NCBI GenBank assembly: GCA_030849465.1
Contig: JARVLF010000020.1
Coordinates: 558,001 to 622,000, forward strand
Source of the DNA: Moesziomyces globuligerus
Taxonomy: Eukaryota > Basidiomycota > Ustilaginomycetes > Ustilaginales > Ustilaginaceae
Length of the DNA stretch: 64,000 bases
Reading direction: 5' to 3'
Shown: piece after piece, positions 28,832-37,700 of the stretch
How positions within the stretch are numbered: position 1 is the first letter of the stretch
How the letters are laid out: each line of letters begins with the position of its first letter
Notes under the pieces: generated by a model
What the model was told of the DNA's origin: nothing
Databases searched by the model: none
Seen by the model: only the letters and a program-made list of their open reading frames with translations
Translations under genes and position numbers: made by a program

Positions 28832-31123
28832 TTAGGAGAGGCCGAGCATGCCTACGCGCTGGTCCATGAGCGCTTCGATTTCGTGCTGCTGTTCCAGCTG
28901 GACGCGGCTCTCGACCGACTGGGGCGGATTGGCCGAGATCGAGAGACCCAAAGCGCCCGATCCGTATCCGGGGCCTGATCCCGAGGCTGCGGGCGAGAAG
29001 GCGGCTGCGGCGGGAGGCTGTGGATTCTCCCTCGCCACGGGCGTACACGGTCTCGAGATGGTGGGCGAAGTCGAGTACCTCGACGTATACGCATGGTACT
29101 GGGCAGCATGTATGCCTCTGTACAGGATCCCGCCCGAGGGCGACGAGATCGGCATCATCAGCGGCGAATTCGACCCGGCCGCAACCTGCGCCGTGGACGC
29201 GCTCGCGACGGCCGAGCTACCCAGCGACGAACCTAGGTTCATCGGCGAGACGGCGCGCCGCTTGTACGGCTCGTACCGGTCGTCGCCCACCGTCTTGCGC
29301 TTCGAGAGGCGCGCGCCTCCCGCCGCACCGAGCACGCGCGGAGACGTGTCGACATCCATCCCTCCCCCCGCCCCTCCTCCTGCTGCGGCTCGACGCCATC
29401 CGCGCTCGCCACCGACTGCGGCGCCCGAGCCCGTGCTACCGCCCGGCGACCACTTGTGCGCATTGCCCCGGTCGCGGAACCCCATCCACAGCGCATTGCC
29501 CTTGCGCTTCGGCAGCGAACTCGGCCCCGCCCCGCCCCCCGCTCCACCCAGACTCATCGCACCACCGCCCGCCGCATGCGCCTCGTGGCGGGCTGCGTCC
29601 GTGACCATGTGCGATCCGGGTGTCGACGGCGTGGCGTCCGGCAGCGTGGTGGCCGGCGGACGGCTGCGCAGCTCGTCCTCTTCGTCCGAGAGCGATCCGG
29701 TGCGCGAGTAGTACATCATCATCTCCTCTTCTTCGGACGAGAGGTCCGAACTGTCAGCATCGTCCAGCCCGTCCGCGGTGAAGACGCCGCGGATGTCGTC
29801 TACGTCGTCATCCCACATGTACTTGCGCCGCGACGACGAGATGGAGCCGAATCCACCTGCTGCGCCGAAGAAGGGCGACTTGGACATGCGCGTGCCACTG
29901 CCGCCCGCGCTGCCAAACGCCGAGCCGCCGCTGCTGGGGCCGAAGCGCGGGGTGCGCGGCAGCGTCGCCTCGCCGCCGAGGCGCTTCTGCAGCTTGGCCT
30001 CGGAGGCGATTTCGGAGTCTTCGGGCTTGCTCTCGTCCTGGAGCGAAGCGGCTACGCGGAGCACGGAGCGGTCGCGCGGGAGGAGGTTGGCGCGGCGCGT
30101 CACGGCCTTGCGCACGACGTTGGACGAGAGCAGCGACGATGAGCGCGAGCGGTTGCCAGCGTGGCCCAGCGGCGAGCCCATCGAGGCGCCCGTCGAGGGC
30201 GAGCGCGGCACGGTCCGCGAGAGACCCGAGGTGCTGCCGCCGAGCGGGTGGCCGAGCGCACTGGCGGCACCGCTGGCGGACGAAGAGCTGTCCTGGCCTG
30301 AGTCTGAAGTTGACGCGCGCGCCAGAGCCGACGAGGCCGTCGAGTGACGCGCCAAGCCGAGCGGATGCGTGGTGGGCGGCGGTGTATTCGGCGTGTTGGC
30401 CAAGGACAGCGGAGGGCCCATGACGGGCGTGCTAGGCGCGCGCGAGACGGCCATGTCCTCGTCCTCGACGTCCTGCATCATTTCGTCGTCGCCGTCGTCC
30501 GGATTGGCGCTGGCGCGAAAGTCTTGCTCCTGCTCCGAAGGGTCGGGATCGAGGTGGAAGGGGGTGATCTCTCTGCCAAGCATGCTTGCGCGTCGGAAGC
30601 GGGCGGGCGAGGCAATGGCGAAGCCGGGCGAGTTCATGCCCTGCGAGCGTCGGAGCAGCGCAGCCGACGCGGTGGGTGCGCCGGGCGAAGTGGCTGAGGA
30701 GGCGGAGGAGAGCGAGGTAAACGGCGGCGGCGGCCAACCTTCGCCCGCGAGCGAGAGTGTTGGCGAAGCGGGTTGGGCGTAGAGTAAGGAGAGCTGCGGC
30801 TGCGCCAGCGGGTTGGCGTGGTCTCTTGTCGAGGGCGATGGCAGCATGCCGATGCCCAAGCCGGTGCCCGAGGAAGAAGCTAGCTTGAGAGGTGAGGAAG
30901 CGAGCGCGCCAGAGAGCGAGAGCAGAGGAGGAGCTGCAGCACTGTTGCTGGACGACGGAAAGGGACGAGACGGGATCGAGATGGGGCCCGAGGAAGCCGA
31001 AGAGGAAGCGGAGCTGCCAAAGGGAAGAGCGAAATCGGACGAGGAGGTAGCGAAGGCGGTGCGGGGATTGGCGCTGGTGCTGTAGCTAGCGTCGGCGCTG
31101 TCGGCATGGTCGCTGCCGTTCAT
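28832..31123 (-). CDS. Unrecognised Ser/Gly/Ala-rich protein with a basic conserved-looking block
   Basis: I cannot assign a family. The 763-residue protein is mostly low complexity (Ser, Ala, Gly, Pro) and probably disordered. It has short segments that look selected: RRASMLGREITPFHLD (about 178-193), an acidic DDGDDEMMQDVEDED (about 211-225), a basic block near 335-385 containing KAVTRRANLLPRDRSVLRV and then SEIASEAKLQKRL, the segment RRKYMWDDDVDDIRG (about 440), and KRKTVGDDRYEPYKRRAVSP (about 655), followed by many SP/TP sites. The pattern suggests a phosphorylated nuclear regulator, but this is inference only. It starts at the ATG at 31123 and ends 143 bases from the convergent HIS7 gene. 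Its codon use and continuous frame support a real gene. Confidence 0.75.
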   Translation of the reverse strand: MNGSDHADSADASYSTSANPRTAFATSSSDFALPFGSSASSSASSGPISIPSRPFPSSSNSAAAPPLLSLSGALASSPLKLASSSGTGLGIGMLPSPSTRDHANPLAQPQLSLLYAQPASPTLSLAGEGWPPPPFTSLSSASSATSPGAPTASAALLRRSQGMNSPGFAIASPARFRRASMLGREITPFHLDPDPSEQEQDFRASANPDDGDDEMMQDVEDEDMAVSRAPSTPVMGPPLSLANTPNTPPPTTHPLGLARHSTASSALARASTSDSGQDSSSSASGAASALGHPLGGSTSGLSRTVPRSPSTGASMGSPLGHAGNRSRSSSLLSSNVVRKAVTRRANLLPRDRSVLRVAASLQDESKPEDSEIASEAKLQKRLGGEATLPRTPRFGPSSGGSAFGSAGGSGTRMSKSPFFGAAGGFGSISSSRRKYMWDDDVDDIRGVFTADGLDDADSSDLSSEEEEMMMYYSRTGSLSDEEDELRSRPPATTLPDATPSTPGSHMVTDAARHEAHAAGGGAMSLGGAGGGAGPSSLPKRKGNALWMGFRDRGNAHKWSPGGSTGSGAAVGGERGWRRAAAGGGAGGGMDVDTSPRVLGAAGGARLSKRKTVGDDRYEPYKRRAVSPMNLGSSLGSSAVASASTAQVAAGSNSPLMMPISSPSGGILYRGIHAAQYHAYTSRYSTSPTISRPCTPVARENPQPPAAAAFSPAASGSGPGYGSGALGLSISANPPQSVESRVQLEQQHEIEALMDQRVGMLGLS

Positions 31124-31725
31124 GGTGTAGACGCGACGTGAGTAGGCGTCGGCATGGGCCGACCAGCGGTGCGCCTGGCACCTGTGCTGCGTGGGATGTG
31201 GTGATACGATGCTCGATTAACTACTTGCTGGGCTGCTGCGAGCCCTCGTCGGGTGGGATGAACATCGAGGCTGGATCGAAGGCGGGTGCTATAGAGCTTT
31301 GGTGCGAGATGATGCAGCACTTGACGGCACTCGCACTGAACCCTTTCCCGCTCCCAACCCTGAACCGCAACTGTCAAATGCATCCAAAGCGCAGCGGAGC
31401 GAGGTGGGCGCAATCCTGAATCCCAAAGTCGGAATTCCCGAATGAGCGCAATCGCAATCGCAGCCTCGATTTTTCCGAGGCCTTTTCAGCGACACAATTT
31501 CCCACCCGAATTATTCATCCAAGCAACACCACCAACCAAGACCATCATCCCCACCGTTCAGCACACACTTTCGACCCGACACACTCTTTCGTAGTAGCAA
31601 AGTGACGATCTGCATTTCTGCACATGATCCGGTGACGCAAAAAGTTCTAAAGCAGTTCTAAAGAGCGAGTCCTTGTGGTTTTGGAACACAGATAAAAGCG
31701 AAGGGAGCGGGTTGGGGGTGGAGCT
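31124..31725. other. Intergenic, promoter of the unrecognised gene
   Basis: It lies between two minus-strand genes. The part near 31500-31700 is relatively AT-rich and probably includes the 3' untranslated region of the protease gene to the right and upstream elements of the gene to the left. No gene is seen. Confidence 0.55.
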
Positions 31726-33249
31726 CTAGTCGTAGCGCACGTCCTTGCGCTGACCGAGACCGATGCGCCTGGCCGAGGCGGTGAGGTTGCGTCCGCCCTG
31801 GTCAAAGACGACGACGTGGTTCTTGATGAAGCTGAGGCCGATGATCGAGATCTGCGCGGGCCCGTTCTGGAACGCCGAGTAGCACATGTTGGTCTTGCCG
31901 CCCGCCGCCGCCGCGGGCACGGGCTGGTTGGCGTAGAAGACGTAGTCCTCGCGCGGGATGGTGAAGTTGGTGCCGCCGACCTGCAGGCTGAACGTGGGGT
32001 TCTTGGCCGTCTTCTCGTGCCTCCTGAGACCCGTGTCGCAGGGGACGAGGTAGGGGAAGGCGAGGCCGCTGCTCGAGTCGGCGACGACCGAGCCGTTGAT
32101 CTGGCTGTTGATCTGCTTGGCGATGGGTGGAGGCAGGTAGAGCACAGCGGAGCCAGTGTCGACCATGAAGCGGATGGGACGCTCGGTAGTGCCCGGAGCG
32201 GCGGCGAGCAGCGTGTCGCCCATGGTCATCTGATCAAAGTAGCCGGCCCAGAGGAAGGGCGAGAGGGCGCGCGTCCAGGTGATGTCGCCGTCGAGCTTGC
32301 GGTCGTCGACCTCGCCGAAAGTGTAGCGGCCTCCGCCGCCCCTGCCCGTGTTGCGGTTGGCCTTGGTGAGCGTGGCGGTGAGGTAGGTCTCGTTGATGAG
32401 GCCGCGCGACGACATGGCCTCGAAGGGCGTGGTCCATCCACCGGGGGTGTAGGAGCCGCTGCCGGCCGAAAGGCCGATGAGGCCCTCCATGCCGCGCGAG
32501 GCGCGCGAGCCCTTGAGGCTGGTGGCGAGCGCGAGGGGCAGCTGGTCGACATTGAGCCTCTGCTGACCAAAGGTGAAGTTGTCGAGGCCGACGTAGCCCG
32601 AGACGGAGGAGCCGGAGCCGTAGGTGGAGGACCAGGGCTGGCCTGGGGTGCCGGCGGGGGCGGCCGAGGCGACCTTGTCGGTGACGGTGCGGTTGTGGTA
32701 GGTCTTGGACTTGGCCGGGTCGAAGAAGGTGTGATTGTTGGCGTAGCAGCACTCGGGCGAGTAGACCCAGGTGTCTGGGCTGCCTGAATCAAAGACCATC
32801 TTGAGCGTCTGCGGGCGCGTGCCGAAGCCGACGTTGACGAGCCATTCGTTGTCTGCCGAGTTGTCGGTGGCCTTGTTGATGACGATGCCGAGCGAGTGGT
32901 CGTGGATCTTGCCGCCCTCGATCCAGCTGGCTACCTCGTGGCCGAGGTGGTCGAGCGTCGAGAGGATGCTGTGGCGGGCGTGCGACTTGGGCTTTTGCTT
33001 ATCGGCGCGGCAGGTCTTGGAGCTGCGCTTGGAGCCGGCACCGGAGAGCTCACGCTTGCGGAAGTCGAGGGGCAGCTCGGACGATTCCCAGCGCGACTGG
33101 AGGAACTTGGGGTGGGAGGGGGTGCCGTCGGCGGAGAAGAGGGCGGTGATGGGCTCGTGCGAGACTTCGAGGTCATGCTTGGCGGCGGCAGCAAGCGTGC
33201 TGAGGGTGGTGGCGGCAGCGAGGCCGATCAGGGCGGTGTGAGACTTCAT
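31726..33249 (-). CDS. Secreted aspartic protease, pepsin family (A1)
   Basis: It is a two-aspartate peptidase, probably secreted or vacuolar. The 507-residue protein starts at the ATG at 33249, where MKSHTALIGLAAATTLSTL gives a signal peptide. A basic propeptide of roughly 110 residues follows. The first catalytic motif is FDSGSPDTW with Asp154 (Ser replaces the more common Thr) and the second is VDTGSAVLYLP with Asp364. STYGSGS (208-214) includes the flap tyrosine. Cys167/168 and other cysteines may form disulphides. No C-terminal hydrophobic GPI signal is seen. A TATATA sits 73 bases upstream of the ATG. Earlier in-frame codons up to 33507 are probably leader. Confidence 0.9.
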   Translation of the reverse strand: MKSHTALIGLAAATTLSTLAAAAKHDLEVSHEPITALFSADGTPSHPKFLQSRWESSELPLDFRKRELSGAGSKRSSKTCRADKQKPKSHARHSILSTLDHLGHEVASWIEGGKIHDHSLGIVINKATDNSADNEWLVNVGFGTRPQTLKMVFDSGSPDTWVYSPECCYANNHTFFDPAKSKTYHNRTVTDKVASAAPAGTPGQPWSSTYGSGSSVSGYVGLDNFTFGQQRLNVDQLPLALATSLKGSRASRGMEGLIGLSAGSGSYTPGGWTTPFEAMSSRGLINETYLTATLTKANRNTGRGGGGRYTFGEVDDRKLDGDITWTRALSPFLWAGYFDQMTMGDTLLAAAPGTTERPIRFMVDTGSAVLYLPPPIAKQINSQINGSVVADSSSGLAFPYLVPCDTGLRRHEKTAKNPTFSLQVGGTNFTIPREDYVFYANQPVPAAAAGGKTNMCYSAFQNGPAQISIIGLSFIKNHVVVFDQGGRNLTASARRIGLGQRKDVRYD

Positions 33250-33321
33250 CGCGGTGCTGATCGTATCGTATGGAGGTGGATGGAGCGCGATGGAGGCGAG
33301 GAACGGGGGGCGGCTGTCGGG

Positions 33322-33327
33322 TATATA
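33322..33327 (-). promoter_or_regulatory. TATA box of the aspartic protease gene
   Basis: TATATA in a GC-rich setting, 73 bases upstream of the protease start codon on the minus strand. Such boxes are common in regulated fungal genes. It supports the ATG at 33249 over the upstream in-frame codons. Confidence 0.55.
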
Positions 33328-33700
33328 GATGCGAGACCGGAGTGCGCGAGCAGCGAGTGTTTTGGCTGCGCTTCTAGACGAGTGGGCCGGGCGTCGGAGG
33401 GGGAGGGTTGGAGAAGGGGGAATGGACAGCGGAGAGCAAGGGAGGCCGGAGAGGGCGAGGAGGGGGATGAGGAGCCGACGGAGGGTGATGAGGGGCGAGC
33501 GATGCAAAGCACGGTGGGCCAGCAGCCAGCCAGCCCCTCATGGATGCAGCAGCCTAATGAAGCGCCTCGAGAGCGACGAGGACGAGGCTTGGCGGCGGCG
33601 GCCACACTCAGCCGCCAAGTGGGGAAATTCCACAACAAGATTGAATGGGGGTTCCCGGCTCTGAGCGGCGCTGTTTGTTGATCTACAAAGAGAGCGGAAG

Positions 33701-33733
33701 CAGCAGCAGCAGCAGCAGCACCAGCAGCACCAG
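33701..33733. repeat. CAG triplet repeat
   Basis: Six to seven CAG units followed by CCAGCAGCACCAG, in noncoding DNA about 450 bases upstream of the protease gene. Confidence 0.85.
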
Positions 33734-34111
33734 TCGCCCCCGTCAGACAGGGTTTTGGGCGCGCGCGCGGGACGGAATTTCAATCGCTCGCTCAAAAAAG
33801 GGTTTGATCGGCGGCGGGCGCTAATCGAAAACGCCCTACGGTAGCAAGGGGTTGCGTCTCTTTTCGCAATGGTTCCGACGCGCTCACTGCTGTGGCTCTT
33901 GGCGGCAGCTGCGAGGTCCAAGACGTGCACGTCCCTTTGACCTTGGCACACGTTGCAGGCCTTTGCGGTATGGTCGGCGACGGTCCGATCGAGGGCGGCA
34001 GACAGTCGGATTCAGTTTGGCCTTGCTGGCTGTCGATGCAGATTTTCAGGCACCGCATCGCTCGCCAAACGCACGCACACGCGCAGCCGAGCTTCGGGCG
34101 CGTCTGGTTGG

Positions 34112-34114
<3 letters not shown>

Positions 34115-34150
<36 letters not shown>
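34115..34150. repeat. Dinucleotide microsatellite (AC)18
   Basis: Thirty-six bases of uninterrupted AC in noncoding DNA. It is a clean microsatellite and probably length-variable between strains. Confidence 0.97.
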
Positions 34151-34152
<2 letters not shown>

Positions 34153-34750
34153 TCGCCCTACGAAGGAGACTTGCCTCAACAAGCGGTTGCAACGGACAAT
34201 GGCTGTCTGAGTCTGAGCCTCTGCACGTCGAAAAGGTTGAGTGCCAACTCTGTTTCAAGCTGCTACCACGCATGTCACTCGGCCTCCTTCGCTCCGCCCA
34301 ATTCGCCCGAGCTAGAGAAGCCTTCTTTCCTTCCCCTGCATCCCTCCCTCGTCCTCGGCGAGCGGCGGCGCTTCAACTCAATCAATTCCATCCGCACATC
34401 CTCCTCAGCTTCCGCCTCAGCTTGCGCTTCGCCGAGCTCGCTAGAATCCCTCTCACATCGGCTCGCCCTTGCATTGCACATCAGCCCGCCTTCCGTCTGC
34501 AGCATCTCCTCAACGCCCACCCCCTTGTCCCGATTTCGCGATTCGATCGCCACGCTACTGCTGACCCCTTGCATTCCACATCACATCCTCCCATCGCCAC
34601 CGACCCCGCCGCCACAAACTCGCCCGCCACTTCGCCGGTCTTTGCAGTATGATGAAATGCTTCAATGTGCAATGTGCAGCTTCTATTTTCAATGGCTTGA
34701 GTGCAATGTAATTTAAGATTGGGTTGCAGCATATCGACCAAGGTCGGCCA

Positions 34751-37700
34751 CTACTTGGACGCGCTGTCCGAGTTGGCCGCCGTCGTGCTCGTCGACGCCG
34801 ACACCGAGCGCTGCGCCTCGGCCTCGCGCGCGATCCTCAGCAGCTCGCTCATCTCGCCGCTCTGCTGGCACATCGAGTGGAACACGCTCGACTCGTCCTC
34901 CATCAGCGACAGCGGCGATCCGCTCTCCACCACCTGGCCCTTGCCCAGCACCACAATCTTGTCGTAGTCGGCAATCGTCTTGATCCGGTGCGCAATCGTA
35001 ATGATCGTCGCTTGCGGCGCCATCTCCTGTCGGATCGTCTTTTGAATCTGTGCGTCCGACGCCGAGTCCAGATTCGCCGTGCTCTCGTCCAGGACCAGAA
35101 TACGGCTGTCCCGCAGCTTCAGCAGCCCGCGCGCCAGCGCCAGCAGCTGCTTCTGCCCAGCAGAGAAGTTTCGGCCGCCCTGCTCCACCACCGCATCCAG
35201 CGACGTGATGATGTTCGTGCGTCCGTGCATCTCGGCATCAGCACCTTCCTCGGCAGAAGGTCCGGGCGAGCCCGGTCGGCTGGGCGCACGGCTCACGGCG
35301 CGCGACGCGGCCGGCGTGGCGAACGACGCCAGACGGCATCGCTCCAGCGCCATCCACAGCTCGCCATCCTCGTACGCGCCGAACGGATCCAAGTTGGATC
35401 GCACCGTGCCGCTGAACAGCTGCGCATCCTGAGGAATCACCGTCAGCCTCTCGCGCAGCGTTCGGATCGGGATCGATGCAATGTCGATGCCATCAATCTC
35501 AATCGATCCCTGCTCCGCCTCCAGGAAGCGGAAGAAGCACAGCGCCAGCGTCGACTTGCCCGAGCCCGTGCGTCCGACGATGCCCACCTTCTCGCGCGGC
35601 TGGAACTCGAGGTCGATCCCGTCCAGCACGCGCGGGAACTCGGGCGTGTATCGCACTGCCAGGTTCTTGATCACAATCTTGCCCTCGCTGCTCGGCCAGT
35701 ATGCTGGCGGCTCGGCGCCCGTCTGTCGCTCCGGCTCCAGATCCAGGTATTCGCTGATGCGCTCCACGCTGTTCATGTTGATCTCGGTCTGCGTGTACAT
35801 GCGTACGATCCACAGCACCGATTCGACAAACGTGATCGCGTACGCCAGCACGAAACCTGCCAGGCTCGCCTCGATGTCCGGTCGCAGCAGCAGGAAGATC
35901 GCCGACAGGAACGCCACCGACGCGCCCGCGATGTCGACGCGCACCGACAGCCATCGGTTCTCGTACCACAGGAAGAAGAACGCCCGGTTCGCCTTGTCCA
36001 CCAGTCGCAGGCAGTGGCGCGTGAATCGTCCTGCATCGCCGTACGCACGGATGATGACGCATCCGTTGAGCACCTCGCCCACCACCGTGTAGATCGGCGA
36101 ACGCTCCACCGACTCGATGCGCTTCAGGTCGCGCGAGCTGACCAGGTACAGCGCGCCGATCACCGAGTACACGCACACCACCAGCAGCGCCACCACCAGA
36201 AAGATGGGCGTCGCCCAGCAGATCAGAATCAGAATCGCCGTCGCGGTGAGCGTGCACTCGAGCAGGAACAGCATGCAGACCGCCATCTCCTGGTCCACCG
36301 TCTCGACGTCCTTGGAGAGACGGTTCATGATGCGCCCCACCGGCGTGCGGTCGAAGAACTGCGGTCGCGCATTCAGGATCGCGTCCGTCAGTCGTCGGTA
36401 GATGCGCCTCGAGGCGCGCAGCGAGATAAAGAACTCGTAGCCGTCGCGCAGCACCGCCATCGTCATGAAACCGAGCGAAATAGCTAGGTAGACACTCAGG
36501 TAGAATGTGTCCAGGTCCCGTCCCTTCGATCCATCGTCACCGCGAACGCTACGTGCCTGCATGGAGAAGACGTGCTGTCCTTCGGGGTGTGCCCATTGCT
36601 CGGGCGCCACGTAGCTCGACACATTGGCTGCAGGTGCGAAGGCGGATTCCGTAGAGGCGAAAGGGTCCGGCAGATGGCCAAGGAAGCTGTTCAGGCGAGC
36701 TCCGTTCAGCCAGTCGGGGCGACCAGACCAGATGGTATCCAGAAGCGGCGTCGTCATGAAGGTCTGCACTTGAGCGTAGGTGAGACGAGGCTTCGGTTCC
36801 GATGCAGCCATCGTGTTGAAGCCAGTGTGTTCCTCGCGGTAGTCGTGCGAGCCTGCCCATCGCATGAGCCAGGCACCGGAGCTGATATCCAGTAGACGCA
36901 CTGTAAGGAAGAATACCAGCAGCGTGCTCCAGAGCAGCACAGCGTACCGCGTCTTGGTCGCCACAGAGCCAAGGTAGAGGCCGTAGTTCTTCGTACCGAC
37001 GGCGCCTGCGCTGTAGGTCTCTTCATTGGTGTGCGCTTTCTTCTTCTCGAGCTTCTTGGCCATTTCTTCGCGCTCGGCCTCGTCCGAGCCGCCCGCTGCG
37101 AGTTCTTCGATCGTCATTTCTTCGTGGTCTGTTTCCTGCGCCGAGCCTTCCTTGAGCCGAGACTGCAGCGCTTCGCCTTCCTCAGAGAAGACGCCGGTGG
37201 CATTGACGTCATCAGGCGTGCCAGCTACGACGACACTGCCGTTGTCCATCGCCACCGCGAACGCGGCACCGGGCAGGCAGAGGCTGATGGCGTGGGTGAC
37301 GAGGATGATGGTTCGGTCCTTAGCAAGCGCGCCCTTGAGCGCATGACGGTAGAGATGCTTGGCGGTGTGGCTATCCACAGCGGAGAGCGCATCGTCGATG
37401 AGGACATGCTTGGCGGACGAGTAGAAAGCACGTGCGAGCGCGATACGCGCCTTCTGTCCACCAGAGAGCGAAGTGCCCTTCTCACCGACCTCGGTCTCGT
37501 CACCGTACTCGAGAATCTTGAGATCAGGTTCGAGCGCGCAGGCCTTGATTACGGCGCGGTAGCGGCGTTCGTCGTAAGGGGAGCCGAAGAGGATATTCTC
37601 CTTGAGCGTGGTGCCCAGCAACCAGGGACTCTGGCTGCAGTACGCCACGGACTCGCTGAGGCCGGTAGTAGGATCGATCGAAGCGGTGGCACGGGCAACG

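Larger units (their letters stand above)
33250..34750. other. Intergenic region with microsatellites
   Basis: This 1.5-kb gap lies between the protease promoter and the 3' end of the ABC transporter gene. It contains a CAG repeat and an (AC)18 repeat. A plus-strand frame is open through much of 33852-34716, but it is built on the AC repeat and lacks a convincing start or domain. The last 120 bases (34630-34750) are AT-rich and fit the ABC transporter 3' untranslated region. Confidence 0.55.

Noticed and set aside
33852..34716. Plus-strand frames through the (AC)18 repeat
   Set aside because: Openness depends on the repeat, which encodes poly-Thr-His; there is no domain. A short ATG frame at 33869 begins like a signal peptide but stops after 23 codons.
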